Part shown: in pieces, positions 54,174-63,078 of the stretch | Layout of the letters: each line of letters opens with the position of its first letter | Numbering within the stretch: the first letter of the stretch is position 1 | Source: Rhizobium sp. BK313 | GTDB lineage: Bacteria; Pseudomonadota; Alphaproteobacteria; Rhizobiales; Rhizobiaceae | Length of the DNA stretch: 64,000 nucleotides | Reading direction: 5' to 3' | Assembly (NCBI RefSeq): GCF_014193655.1 | Contig: NZ_JACHZQ010000002.1 | Location: 496,001-560,000, forward strand | Translations under genes and position numbers: made by a program | The notes under the pieces: model-generated | The model's input: only the letters and a program-made list of their open reading frames with translations | The model's database searches: none | What the model was told of the DNA's origin: nothing

Positions 54174-55466
54174 TCAGGCAACGATCTTGTTGATCTGTTC
54201 GGCAGCAGACTTCAGTTCAGCCTCGACTTTGCCGCTGACCAGTGCTTTGGAAATACCGGACTGCAGAGCCAGCGTCACCTTGGCGTATTGCGGTGTGATC
54301 GGCCGGGGTGTGGCGCCCGTAAAGACATTTTGAAGACTTGCCATGAACGGCTGTTCGGCCTTCAGTTTCGCATCCTGGAAGATCGCGGGTCTCGAGGGCG
54401 CAAGGCCGAAATTCAGGGCAAGACGGGTTTGCGTTTCCGGAGAAGACATCCATGTCAGGAACTCGATCGCTGCTTCCCGCTTCTTGGAATTGGCATTGAC
54501 GCCAAGCTGATAGCCGCCGAGGCATGCGGCACTTTTCCCACCGGCAAAATGCGGCAGCGGCGCAACGGCGACCTTGTCCACGACGTGCGAGGCTTTCGGG
54601 TCCTGCGCGATCGGATAGACATAAGACCAGTTGCGCATGAACATGGCTTCGCCAGAGGTAAAGGGCTGACGCGAAGGCTCCTCATCCCACGAGAGGACGT
54701 TCTGCGGGCTGATCTTCGTCTTGTTGATCGTGTCGTACAGGAATTGGATCGCCTCGACCGCGGCCTTCTCGCCGAGGATCGAGGATTTGCCGTCGGGCGC
54801 CAGAATGGAGCCGCCGTTCGATGTGATGACTTCCACCGCATCGCAGATCAGAACCTCGGCCTGCTTGCCTTGCCAGAGATAGCCGAACTTGGCATCGCCG
54901 GCCTTCTGGGCCGCAGCAGCGATGGTCGCCATATCTTCCCAGGTTTCGGGAACCTTGCCGCCATGCTTGTCCACAAGATCCTTGCGGTAATAGAACATGC
55001 CGGAATCGACGAACCACGGAAGCGCAGTCAGCTTCTCGTTGTAGGTGCAGGCAGCGACCGTTCCGGGAAAATAGTCGCCGCGTTTTTCCTTCGGGAAATA
55101 CTCATCGAGCGGCAGCGCCCAACCTGCCGCCGCAAATCCGGCGATCCAGATCACGTCCTGGCTGAAGACGTCGGGGGTTCCGTTGCGGCGGGCCAGTTGT
55201 TGAATCAGGCCCTGATAGACCTCAGTCGACGAACTCGGCGGCGGAAGCTCGATGAATTTGACCATGATGCGGTCTTGCGACTCATTATAGGCCTTGACGA
55301 GATCACCAAGACCCTCCTTGCCGAAGAAACTTGCGCTGGCAAAGCTGATCTCTGTGCGATCTGCAGCGCGTGCAGTGCGCATTCCAAGTCCCGACGTGAC
55401 ACCGAGGGTTGCCGCACCGACCGCGGCGCTTGCGGCGCCAAGCAGCAATTGGCGACGGTCGAGCAT
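54174..55466 (-). CDS. Extracellular solute-binding protein, sugar type
   Basis: The 430-aa protein is a cluster-1 (MalE-like) sugar-binding protein. Its N-terminus MLDRRQLLLGAASAAVGAAT carries a Tat-like twin-arginine signal (RRQLLLG), ending near ARAADRTEISFAS. Folding in the cytoplasm before export is thus possible. The frame continues 40 codons upstream but without the signal layout. First gene of the uptake operon; divergent from a Gfo/Idh gene. Confidence 0.88.
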   Translation of the reverse strand: MLDRRQLLLGAASAAVGAATLGVTSGLGMRTARAADRTEISFASASFFGKEGLGDLVKAYNESQDRIMVKFIELPPPSSSTEVYQGLIQQLARRNGTPDVFSQDVIWIAGFAAAGWALPLDEYFPKEKRGDYFPGTVAACTYNEKLTALPWFVDSGMFYYRKDLVDKHGGKVPETWEDMATIAAAAQKAGDAKFGYLWQGKQAEVLICDAVEVITSNGGSILAPDGKSSILGEKAAVEAIQFLYDTINKTKISPQNVLSWDEEPSRQPFTSGEAMFMRNWSYVYPIAQDPKASHVVDKVAVAPLPHFAGGKSAACLGGYQLGVNANSKKREAAIEFLTWMSSPETQTRLALNFGLAPSRPAIFQDAKLKAEQPFMASLQNVFTGATPRPITPQYAKVTLALQSGISKALVSGKVEAELKSAAEQINKIVA

Positions 55467-55592
55467 TGTGGAAAATCCGGTCGTGCTTGAACCGGATGAC
55501 GCTTTTTTGAAATCAGGGATGGTTTCCCTCCCAGGAAAGACTGGCGACCTCCATAATCTCCGTGCCAGTATTGTCATATGTTTCATAAAAAG

Positions 55593-55606
55593 TTGTCGCG
55601 CGTCAA
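55593..55606. promoter_or_regulatory. Candidate LacI-type operator in the ABC/Gfo intergenic region
   Basis: TTGTCGCGCGTCAA is a 14-bp near-perfect dyad (one mismatch). Its half-site GCGTCAA/TTGACGC recurs at 58854 and 59017 beside the LacI-family gene, suggesting one regulator. On the minus strand CTTGAC here also fits a -35 element for the transporter operon. Confidence 0.5.
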
Positions 55607-55699
55607 GAAATAAGATGCTTTAACTCAGGTCGAGGCAGATCGGGCAGGTTGGCCCGTCGAGCACGCAGCAGTCATCGGATTTAGGGAGGATTAGGAAAT

Positions 55700-56848
55700 A
55701 TGGTAGAGAAAACAAAAGGAAAGCTTGGTATCGGTATCATCGGCTGCGGCAATATATCGATGACTTACCTGCGCAACGCCGCACTGTTTACCGGTATCGA
55801 ATTGCGCGCCTGCGCCGATATTTCTGCTGACATCGCAGCCCTTCGCGCCCAGGAATATGGCATTCGCGCTGAGAGTGTCGACCAGCTCCTTGCCGATCCC
55901 GAGGTCGACCTCGTTCTCAATTTGACCGTTCCCGCCGTGCACTTCGACGTTACCATGTCCGCTCTGTCCGCGGGCAAGCACGTCTTCACGGAAAAGCCAC
56001 TCGCAACGTCGGCTGCAGAGGGTCGGACGTTGGTGGCGGAGGCGAAGGGCCGCGGTTTGCTATTGGGCTCGGCGCCCGACACCTTCCTTGGCGCCGCCGG
56101 CCGGCGCGCTCGCCGTCTGATGGAGGAAGGCGCAATAGGCCGCCCGGTGAGCGGGACGGCCTTCATGATGGGGCGCGGCATGGAGCACTGGCATCCCAAT
56201 CCGCAATTCTACTATCAGCCAGGCGGCGGTCCGATTTTCGATATGGGGCCCTACTACCTGACGATGTTGGTCAATCTGCTAGGTCCGGTGGTGCGCGTCA
56301 TGGCGATGGCGACGAAAGGCCAGGATGAACGCCTCGTCACCGCCGACGGCCCGTTCAAGAATACGACGTTCAAGGTTGGCACGCCGACCAACGTTCTGTC
56401 GTTGCTGGAATTTCAGTCCCGCGCGACTGTCAACTTCGGCGCGTCCTGGGATGTCTTCCGCCATTCCAACCATCCGATTGAGCTGCACGGCACTGAAGGC
56501 TCTCTGCGTCTGCCGGACCCCGATACATTCGGTGGAACGGTCTCTTTGTCCGAACGGGGCGCAGAGTGGCGCAATTTCGAAAGTGAGGACGAGCTTTATG
56601 GCAAAAGAAATTGGCCGTTTGCGGCGCCCGATCGCGCGAATTACCGTATGCTCGGCGTCGCCGACCTCGCGCGGTCGCTTGAGGAGAACAGGCCGCCACG
56701 CGCATCCGGCGACCTCGCCCTTCATGTCCTCGAGATCATGGAGGCCATTCTCGCATCTGGTGAAAGCGGGCAATCGGTCAGCGTTCGTGAGAGTGTGACG
56801 CGGCCGCCGCTTCTCGGCGAAGACGAAGCGCGCAGTTTTTTGGCCTGA
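55700..56848 (+). CDS. Gfo/Idh/MocA-family oxidoreductase (copy 2)
   Basis: The 382-aa protein has the GIIGCGNISMTY nucleotide motif and the HVFTEKPLATSAAEG catalytic segment. It is divergent from the ABC transporter operon and followed 21 nt later by an esterase gene. It differs from copy 1 at 50497 and may act on another carbon or another sugar. AGGAGG-like GGAGGA precedes the ATG. Confidence 0.88.
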   Translation: MVEKTKGKLGIGIIGCGNISMTYLRNAALFTGIELRACADISADIAALRAQEYGIRAESVDQLLADPEVDLVLNLTVPAVHFDVTMSALSAGKHVFTEKPLATSAAEGRTLVAEAKGRGLLLGSAPDTFLGAAGRRARRLMEEGAIGRPVSGTAFMMGRGMEHWHPNPQFYYQPGGGPIFDMGPYYLTMLVNLLGPVVRVMAMATKGQDERLVTADGPFKNTTFKVGTPTNVLSLLEFQSRATVNFGASWDVFRHSNHPIELHGTEGSLRLPDPDTFGGTVSLSERGAEWRNFESEDELYGKRNWPFAAPDRANYRMLGVADLARSLEENRPPRASGDLALHVLEIMEAILASGESGQSVSVRESVTRPPLLGEDEARSFLA

Positions 56849-56869
56849 TCGCTGAAGGAGGAAGCCGAC

Positions 56870-57820
56870 ATGACAGACCAGCTCGATGAGAGCGCTCAAC
56901 TCCTTCTCGATGTAAGCAATCGGTCGAACGCTCGACCGATTGAAGCCGGCACGCCTCTGGAAGCTCGCAGCAACTACAATGCGGGCTTTCCTGTCATTCA
57001 GGGTGCTCGAGAGGCGGTCGCTTCGGTCGAAGATCGCCAGATCAGCGGCCTCAACGGTTCGATCACTGTGCGCATCTATCGAGGCATCGGCGCGCCTTCC
57101 AAGGATAGTCCGGGTCTTCTCTATCTTCATGGCGGCGGCTGGGTGATCGGCAATCTGGACTCTCACGACGAGATTTGCCGATGGTTCGCCAATCTTGCGG
57201 GATGTACCGTGATCTGCCCCGATTATCGCTTGGCACCGGAGCACAAGTTTCCCGCCGGGCTGATGGATTGCGCTGCGGCGCTGGCATTCGTGGCGAAGTC
57301 CGCCACGGATCTCGGCGTCGATCCCAAACGGATCGCCGTGGCTGGTGATAGTGCAGGCGGCAATCTTGCGGCTGTGCTCGCGCTAATGTCGCGTTCAGGC
57401 GACGCCCCGCGGCTTGCGGCTCAACTGCTCATCTATCCCAATACGGACGCCACGCAGACCGCCGACAGTTACCGCCGTTACGCCGCTGGCTTCGGTTTGA
57501 CCGCGGCGGCGATGAAATGGTTTCGTGATCACTATGTTCGCGCCGCAGCCGATATCGTCGATTGGAAGGTGTCACCCTTGCTGGCTGAAACTCTTGTAGG
57601 GGCGGCGCCAGCGTTCATCGCCACCGCCGGATACGACATTCTCGTTGACGAAGGCCTGGCCTATGCCACGCGGCTGCGGGAAGATGGGGTTCGCGTCGTC
57701 CCGCGCCATTGGCCGGGCCAGATTCATGGCTTTGTTTCGATGGGGAAATACATGCCCGAGGCACGGCAAGTGATAGAGGAAGCGGTGGCGGCCTGGCGTA
57801 GCTTTGAAGCCATGGATTAA
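56870..57820 (+). CDS. HSL-family alpha/beta hydrolase (esterase)
   Basis: The 316-aa protein has the hormone-sensitive-lipase motifs: HGGGWVIGN (oxyanion) and GDSAGGNLAA (nucleophile Ser), and the C-terminal GYDILVDEG (Asp) and GQIHGFVSMG (His) of the triad. No signal peptide, so it is cytoplasmic. It likely removes an acyl or lactone group from the imported compound. GGAGGA precedes the ATG at 56870. Co-directional with the Gfo/Idh gene; convergent with the LacI gene. Confidence 0.9.
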   Translation: MTDQLDESAQLLLDVSNRSNARPIEAGTPLEARSNYNAGFPVIQGAREAVASVEDRQISGLNGSITVRIYRGIGAPSKDSPGLLYLHGGGWVIGNLDSHDEICRWFANLAGCTVICPDYRLAPEHKFPAGLMDCAAALAFVAKSATDLGVDPKRIAVAGDSAGGNLAAVLALMSRSGDAPRLAAQLLIYPNTDATQTADSYRRYAAGFGLTAAAMKWFRDHYVRAAADIVDWKVSPLLAETLVGAAPAFIATAGYDILVDEGLAYATRLREDGVRVVPRHWPGQIHGFVSMGKYMPEARQVIEEAVAAWRSFEAMD

Positions 57821-57834
57821 ACGGAGGCTCCACT

Positions 57835-58869
57835 TCATGCCGATTGCCGCATGACCAGCGTCCCATCCAAACTGATCTTGAGTGCGATTGTTGGAACCGG
57901 CGCCTCTGTATCTCCGAGGAGCGCCAGTAGCGTATCGACACTGTTCGCCGTCATGGATGCAAAATCCTGCGCCATCGTCGTCAGCGGCGGGCAGGTGTAG
58001 CGGCTCAAGGGGTGATCGTCATGGGCCGCAATGCGGAGGTCGTCGCCCTTCTTGCGCCCGACCTTCAGCCGGTGCGCGAACGCCGCTGCCATCACGCCGA
58101 AGGCGAGACGATCGTTGGCACAAAGGATGGTTTTGCTGGGAAGCTTTTTCGCGTCGAGGATGGCGTCCATCTGCTCGTATCCGATGCGCTCGAAATCCCA
58201 CGTGTAGGCGGCATTGGTCTTGATCACCACGGGCTCGTAGCCCGAGGCCTCCATCGTCGCGACGTAGCTTGCCAGTCTCTCCGGCGAGTTGTGATTGACG
58301 TGCGGAATGTCGAGATAGGCGGGCGGCTCTCCGGACCTGCAGAGATACTCTACAATTGTCGCGACGCTTTGGTAATTGTTGTTGCCGATGAATGGAGTGC
58401 TGCCCTCGATGTAGGTGTCGAAATAGACGATGGGCAGATTCTGCGCGAGTTTTTCGAATGCGCGCGGATCGGATTTTTGCCCGAGCGGTGCGGCGAGTGC
58501 ACCTGCCACCTTCAACGACAGCATCGTACTGACGGCCTCGGCTTCCAGTTGCGGCAGCCCGTGCGATGAAAACACGATTGGCCAGTATCCCTCGTTGCGC
58601 AGCCGCAATTCGAGGCGATTGACCATTTCGGCATAAAATGGGTCGGTGAGAGCCGGAACCAGAATACCGACGTTGCGCGTTCTTTTCCGATTGAGGTTTC
58701 GCGCGTAAAGATTAGGCTGATAGTCAGACGAGCGGAGTGCGGCCTCGATCAGCGCGCGTGTTGCGGGCTTCACGCTCGTCGGATCATCGAAATATTTGGA
58801 AAGGGTCGGGCGCGAGACGCCGCAGGACTTCGCGAAATCTTCCATTGTCCTATGCGTCAATTTTTCCAT
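57835..58869 (-). CDS. LacI-family regulator of the carbohydrate island
   Basis: The 344-aa protein has a LacI-type helix-turn-helix (TMEDFAKSCGVSRPTLSKYF) and a sugar-binding-protein-like effector domain (VGILVPALTDPFYAEMV, IVYFDTYIEGSTPFIGN, ILCANDRLAFGVMAAA). ATG at 58869 taken because the homologous N-terminus starts MEKLTHRTMED. The frame upstream is not family-like. Repeated TTGACGC half-sites beside it and in the ABC/Gfo intergenic region make both transport and catabolic genes likely targets. Confidence 0.87.
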   Translation of the reverse strand: MEKLTHRTMEDFAKSCGVSRPTLSKYFDDPTSVKPATRALIEAALRSSDYQPNLYARNLNRKRTRNVGILVPALTDPFYAEMVNRLELRLRNEGYWPIVFSSHGLPQLEAEAVSTMLSLKVAGALAAPLGQKSDPRAFEKLAQNLPIVYFDTYIEGSTPFIGNNNYQSVATIVEYLCRSGEPPAYLDIPHVNHNSPERLASYVATMEASGYEPVVIKTNAAYTWDFERIGYEQMDAILDAKKLPSKTILCANDRLAFGVMAAAFAHRLKVGRKKGDDLRIAAHDDHPLSRYTCPPLTTMAQDFASMTANSVDTLLALLGDTEAPVPTIALKISLDGTLVMRQSA

Positions 58870-59026
58870 CGGAGGTCGACCATTTTTCAAACCACTCTTG
58901 CTGCCAGTGATCGTTATGCGTCTGCGTGGAAAGAGGCGCAACTGGCGACGTAAGTTTTATGCAAGTTCTTTCGGGCCTTACGTCACCCGAAAACATTACG
59001 TGCGCAAATTTATTAATTGACGCATA
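58851..59026. repeat. 12-bp inverted repeat flanking the LacI gene start
   Basis: TATGCGTCAATT at 58851-58862 is matched by its reverse complement AATTGACGCATA at 59015-59026, about 150 nt apart. The first copy lies inside the LacI gene's first codons. Paired half-sites placed like this could support looping by a LacI-type tetramer, though chance cannot be excluded. Confidence 0.45.
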
Positions 59027-59052
59027 AAAATACAAGCCATAGAAAAGGTGCT

Positions 59053-59074
59053 TGGTTGACCGGCCCGTCAACCA
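59053..59074. promoter_or_regulatory. Palindromic operator upstream of the tagatose-type operon
   Basis: Arms TGGTTGAC and GTCAACCA (8 bp, perfect) flank CGGCCC, 38 nt before the PfkB start. Possible binders are the LacI regulator (same TTGAC half-site) or the SorC regulator at 62110. Confidence 0.6.
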
Positions 59075-59111
59075 TCAAAAGAGATTCCTCTGGAAGCGAG
59101 TTCAATCCCTC

Positions 59112-60065
59112 ATGAAGAAGATCGTCAGCGCCGGGGAGATCGTTGTCGAAATCATGGCAGATCGGCTCGATCAGAGCTTAGCCGAGCCTGGGCTGCTTCA
59201 CGGGCCATTTCCATCCGGAGCGCCGGCGATCTTTATTGGCCAAGCTGCGCGACTGGGCCAGCCGGCGGGCTTGATCAGCGCCGTTGGTGAAGACGATTTC
59301 GGTCAGATGAACATCGACCGGTTGCGGAATTGGGGCGCCGACGTCTCCGCGGTCACCGTTCACAAGGGGCAAGCGACCGGCACGGCCTTTGTGGCCTACC
59401 GGGCAGATGGCTCTCGCCATTTCGTCTTCAATATCAAAAATAGCGCGGCTGGATTGATGGAGATCGGCCACGCTGCGCAAGCCTTGCTGGCCGGCGCCGA
59501 TCACTTTCACGTCATGGGCTCTTCCCTGTTTTCCGAAAGGGCGATCGCCGTCATTCTTGCGGGCATCGAGACGATCAAGCGCCAAGGCGGCACCGTTTCC
59601 TTCGACCCGAATATCCGAAAAGAGATGATCGAATTGCCTGGTATGCGTGAGGCGCTGAATCAGGTTCTGGCACGAACCGACCTCTTCCTGCCGAGCGGTG
59701 AAGAGCTTTTCATCTTCACCAAGGCCGCAGACGAGGCATCCGCAGTCGCCGAGATGCTAGGGCAAGGCATATCGGCAGTCATTGTAAAAAAGGGATCGGA
59801 GGGCGCCGTTTACTACGATCGGCACCGTCGGGTCCCCGCGATCGGATTCTCCGTCCAGGAGGTTGATCCGACGGGCGCAGGTGATTGTTTTGGCGCAGGC
59901 TTCGTTACTCATTGGCTTCGGGGTGCCAAGCCCGAGGAAGCATTGAGGTTCGCCTGCGCCTGCGGGGCCCTGGCGGTGACGCGTAAGGGACCAATGGAGG
60001 GCATCGCCACCTTTGGCGACGTACAGGCCTTTATTTCCAATTCGACAGAAGGTTCATCGTCATGA
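59112..60065 (+). CDS. PfkB-family carbohydrate kinase, tagatose-kinase-like
   Basis: The 317-aa ribokinase-fold enzyme has the C-terminal PfkB signature DPTGAGDCFGAGF with catalytic Asp and the N-terminal GEIVVEIMADRL region. It phosphorylates a sugar in the cytoplasm. The overlapping downstream gene (KbaZ/GatZ family) supports tagatose or a related ketose as substrate. ATG at 59112 fits family length; upstream in-frame codons from 59052 cover the palindromic operator and are not family-like. Confidence 0.88.
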   Translation: MKKIVSAGEIVVEIMADRLDQSLAEPGLLHGPFPSGAPAIFIGQAARLGQPAGLISAVGEDDFGQMNIDRLRNWGADVSAVTVHKGQATGTAFVAYRADGSRHFVFNIKNSAAGLMEIGHAAQALLAGADHFHVMGSSLFSERAIAVILAGIETIKRQGGTVSFDPNIRKEMIELPGMREALNQVLARTDLFLPSGEELFIFTKAADEASAVAEMLGQGISAVIVKKGSEGAVYYDRHRRVPAIGFSVQEVDPTGAGDCFGAGFVTHWLRGAKPEEALRFACACGALAVTRKGPMEGIATFGDVQAFISNSTEGSSS

Positions 60066-61360
60066 GCGCGGCGACAAAACGACTGGCAAGCATGCCGCAT
60101 AACCGTGGCGCCGGTCTGCCGTCCGGCATTACCTCGGTCTGCTCTGCCCATCCGGTGGTGATCGAGGCAGCGCTGATGCACGGGAAAAACCGAAATGCCG
60201 ATGTGCTGATCGAAGCGACATGCAATCAGGTCAATCAGGAGGGTGGCTATACCGGCATGAACCCCGCTGCTTTTCGCGCGTTCGTCGAAAAGATCGCGGT
60301 AAAGGTCGCCTTTCCCCTGGATCAACTCGTTCTTGGCGGGGATCATCTTGGGCCAAATCCCTGGAAGCATCTGGCCGCCGGCGAGGCGATGCGCAAAGCC
60401 AGCGAAATGATTGATGCCTACGCATCCGCAGGCTTCACCAAACTCCATCTTGACACAAGCATGGCCTGCGCGGGCGATCCTCAGGCCGTCCCCAATGAGA
60501 CGATTGCATCCCGGGCAGCCGAATTGGCTGCGGTGTCGGAAGCAAGGGTGCGCCAATCCGGCATGCAAGCGCCGAGCTACGTCATTGGCACTGAGGTTCC
60601 TGTTCCGGGCGGCGCAGTCGAAGCACTCGACCATTTGCATATTACCACCCCTGCGGACGCGCGCGAAACCGTGGAACTTCATCGCGCTGCATTCTCCCGG
60701 CTCGGGCTGGACGAGGCTTTCGCACGCGCGATCGGCATTGTTGTCCAACCGGGCGTGGAGTTCGGGAATGCCGAGGTTATTGGCTATGAGCGCGAAGCGG
60801 CGGCGGAACTCGTGGCCACTTTGGGCGACATCCCCCAGTTTGTTTTCGAGGCCCATTCGACGGACTACCAGAGCCAGCGGGCGCTCTGCGACCTTGTCGG
60901 TGACGGCTTTGCGATCTTGAAGGTCGGTCCTTGGTTGACGTTTGCTCTGCGCGAGGCACTTTATGGACTAAGCGCCATTGCCGGGATCCTGGTGCCGAAC
61001 GCGATCCACGAACCCCTACCCACCGCGATGGAGCGCATCATGCTGTCATCACCGGATCATTGGCAGAAATATTATCCCGGAGATGCGCGTCAACAACATG
61101 TCCAGCGGCATTATTCGTTCAGCGACCGCATCCGCTATTATTGGACAGCACCTGCAGCGCAAAATGCAGTGAACGAACTTATGTCAGCTCTTCAGGGACT
61201 GACAATTCCGCGCCCGCTGATGAGTCAACATCTCGGCCATCTGGAGCCGATGGTCGCATCTGGATCTCTGGCGCCACAGGCGGATGCAATTGTCCTCGGC
61301 AGTGTCACTCGCGTGCTCGATATCTACGCGGACGCTATCAATTCCGCTCCGCAAAGGTAG
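60062..61360 (+). CDS. KbaZ/GatZ-family protein (tagatose-bisphosphate aldolase 'non-catalytic' subunit or tagatose-6-P epimerase)
   Basis: The 432-aa protein matches the KbaZ/GatZ family (GAGLPSGITSVCSAHPVVIE, EATCNQVNQEGGYTGM, LVLGGDHLGPNPW). In enteric bacteria these help the catalytic KbaY/GatY aldolase, but no such class II aldolase gene is nearby. As I recall, a rhizobial homologue acts alone as a D-tagatose 6-phosphate 4-epimerase. Coupled to the kinase by a 4-nt overlap (ATGA), this points to tagatose to tagatose-6-P to fructose-6-P. Confidence 0.86.
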   Translation: MSAATKRLASMPHNRGAGLPSGITSVCSAHPVVIEAALMHGKNRNADVLIEATCNQVNQEGGYTGMNPAAFRAFVEKIAVKVAFPLDQLVLGGDHLGPNPWKHLAAGEAMRKASEMIDAYASAGFTKLHLDTSMACAGDPQAVPNETIASRAAELAAVSEARVRQSGMQAPSYVIGTEVPVPGGAVEALDHLHITTPADARETVELHRAAFSRLGLDEAFARAIGIVVQPGVEFGNAEVIGYEREAAAELVATLGDIPQFVFEAHSTDYQSQRALCDLVGDGFAILKVGPWLTFALREALYGLSAIAGILVPNAIHEPLPTAMERIMLSSPDHWQKYYPGDARQQHVQRHYSFSDRIRYYWTAPAAQNAVNELMSALQGLTIPRPLMSQHLGHLEPMVASGSLAPQADAIVLGSVTRVLDIYADAINSAPQR

Positions 61361-61374
61361 CTCAACGCAAATGA

Positions 61375-61400
61375 GCGTCGGAAAACCTTCGTTTCGACGC
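61375..61400. terminator. Hairpin between convergent GatZ-like and HAD genes
   Basis: GCGTCGGAAA pairs with TTTCGACGC (one bulged base) around a short loop, between the two stop codons. A possible bidirectional terminator; no long U-tract. Confidence 0.4.
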
Positions 61401-61408
61401 GGGCCAAT

Positions 61409-62113
61409 CTAGCGGCGCGTTTGCGAGATCTGAAGTGATCCGTCGTGCGCGATATCTGCGATCAGGTCATCGTAGCTCGCAACGCTCGGATGCCGTGTCT
61501 GCAACAATGTACGATGGGTCGCGGTGATCACCATTACGGCAGCGCCGGCCGTTTCGGCGGCCTCGATTCCTGCCGGCGCATCCTCGAAGATAAGGCAGTC
61601 TTCTATGGGTTGAGCCAATGTCTCTGCGGCCAATAAAAAGCAATCCGGCGCCGGCTTCCCGTTCTTTACATCCTCGCCGGCGATCAAGAGTGGCGGCCAT
61701 GGAAGGCCCGCGGCTTTCAGCCGGACAACCGCCAAGTCTCGCGGCGCCGATGTTACGATCGCCCAGCGATCGCTGGGCAAGGCCTCAAGGAAGCGGCCCG
61801 CTCCTGCTATCGGCTCGATACCTGCCACGTCGGCGATTTCGGCCAATGTGAGAAGCCTCATTTCTTCGGCCGGATCAATCCCAGGCAAGCCAAGCCGCGT
61901 GATTGTTTCGACCGCTTTTCTTCCATGAACCGTCGACAACAAACTCTCGACATCGACGTTGTGCCGCAAGGCCCATGCCGTCCAAACCCGCTCCGCGACT
62001 GCGATCGAATTCAGGACAGTTCCGTCCATATCGAACAGGAAGGCGCTGAAGGATCGGTCGGGGTAGAAATCAATGCGTGACCGATCGAAACCCCCTGACG
62101 GAGAGGTTTTCAA
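61409..62113 (-). CDS. HAD-superfamily sugar phosphatase
   Basis: The 234-aa protein has all four HAD motifs: FLFDMDGTVLNS (nucleophile Asp), VTSAPRDL (Thr/Ser), the Lys of EDVKNGKPAPD and FEDAPAGIEAA (acidic pair). It resembles small sugar-phosphate phosphatases. Its start overlaps the SorC gene stop by 4 nt (ATGA), so it is transcribed with the regulator. It may remove toxic phospho-sugars that build up in this pathway. Confidence 0.88.
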   Translation of the reverse strand: MKTSPSGGFDRSRIDFYPDRSFSAFLFDMDGTVLNSIAVAERVWTAWALRHNVDVESLLSTVHGRKAVETITRLGLPGIDPAEEMRLLTLAEIADVAGIEPIAGAGRFLEALPSDRWAIVTSAPRDLAVVRLKAAGLPWPPLLIAGEDVKNGKPAPDCFLLAAETLAQPIEDCLIFEDAPAGIEAAETAGAAVMVITATHRTLLQTRHPSVASYDDLIADIAHDGSLQISQTRR

Positions 62114-63078
62114 GATGTTTCCTCGCTCTTCTGGGAGGCGGATAGACGATCAAGAATGGCCTGCGCCGTGTTAGCGTCGGTCACGAGGGCATTGATCATG
62201 CCTGATCGCGCTGCGCCAATGATGCCGGCGGCCTTGGCAGGCGTTGCGGCAACCGCAATACACAAAGGAACCTGCCGCAATTGCTGCGGAGAGGCGGCAA
62301 TCATGCGCTCCTCACCGTCCCAATGAAGGATTTCGCCAGCTTCAGTCACGTAGTGGCGCAGAACATCGCCCGCGGCCTGGCTCAGGGCTTTCTCTCCTGG
62401 AAGAGCTGCCGTCGCTTCGGACGGATTTGCCGCGTGCCTCAGACCTACGCCGACGATCGCGGCATCCAGCTTGTTCCAAAGCGACGTCACCTGCTGCACC
62501 GTGGGATCGGCGAGAAAAGCGTCGCGTAGCTCCGAAGATGAAATGTAAGGGGCGTGCAAGAAATGCGGTATTCCGCCCATCTGTTCTGCTGCCAGCCGCA
62601 CAAATTCGTTGATTTGGAAATGTGGCGCTGCCTGCTGCATCCCGCCGTTAAGGGCAGTGGTCACGATGCCGGGCAACCGCGGCAAGCCCGCAAGTGTAAC
62701 TTCCCGAACAGCGCGCCCCCAACCGATGCCAAGCGTCGAACCCGATCGCAGGCCTGCTTGTTGCAGCATTGACCCGACCGGCGGAGCAAGCGCGCTGAGG
62801 ACATTGGATGAAGGGGTGTCTATCACGGCAGCCGTACGCAATTTCAAGCCGTCAACCAGCGCCGCACTCAAATCCTCCGACGGGGAGAGATCAATCACCT
62901 CAATCCGAACGATCCCGGCCGAGCGGGCTTTTTGGAGCAATCGTGAAACCGTAGCCGTTGATAATCCTAGCTTTTTAGCAATGTCGACTTGCGACATGTC
63001 GGATTGGTAATGCAGCTTTGCAACCATATGCAGCAAGGCACGGTTTGTTGCAGCCTCTTGAGACTGAGACGAATTCAG
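62110..63078 (-). CDS. SorC/DeoR-type sugar-responsive regulator
   Basis: The 308- to 322-aa protein has an N-terminal helix-turn-helix (SQVDIAKKLGLSTATVSRLL) and a C-terminal sugar-phosphate-binding domain of the SorC family (TLGIGWGRAVREVT, GGIPHFLHAPYISSSE). No ATG stands at the family start: a TTG at 63036, an ATG at 63027, or a CTG at 63078 that has a well-placed AGGA ahead of it. I give the CTG as the outer limit because relatives begin about there. It is divergent from the LacD gene and leads into the HAD gene. Confidence 0.8.
   Translation of the reverse strand: MNSSQSQEAATNRALLHMVAKLHYQSDMSQVDIAKKLGLSTATVSRLLQKARSAGIVRIEVIDLSPSEDLSAALVDGLKLRTAAVIDTPSSNVLSALAPPVGSMLQQAGLRSGSTLGIGWGRAVREVTLAGLPRLPGIVTTALNGGMQQAAPHFQINEFVRLAAEQMGGIPHFLHAPYISSSELRDAFLADPTVQQVTSLWNKLDAAIVGVGLRHAANPSEATAALPGEKALSQAAGDVLRHYVTEAGEILHWDGEERMIAASPQQLRQVPLCIAVAATPAKAAGIIGAARSGMINALVTDANTAQAILDRLSASQKSEETS

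Noticed and set aside
54069..55490. Long 473-codon open frame antisense to the solute-binding protein
   Set aside because: It exactly overlaps a well-supported binding-protein gene on the other strand, and its composition (Arg/Gly/Asp-rich, no domain) is that of a high-G+C shadow.
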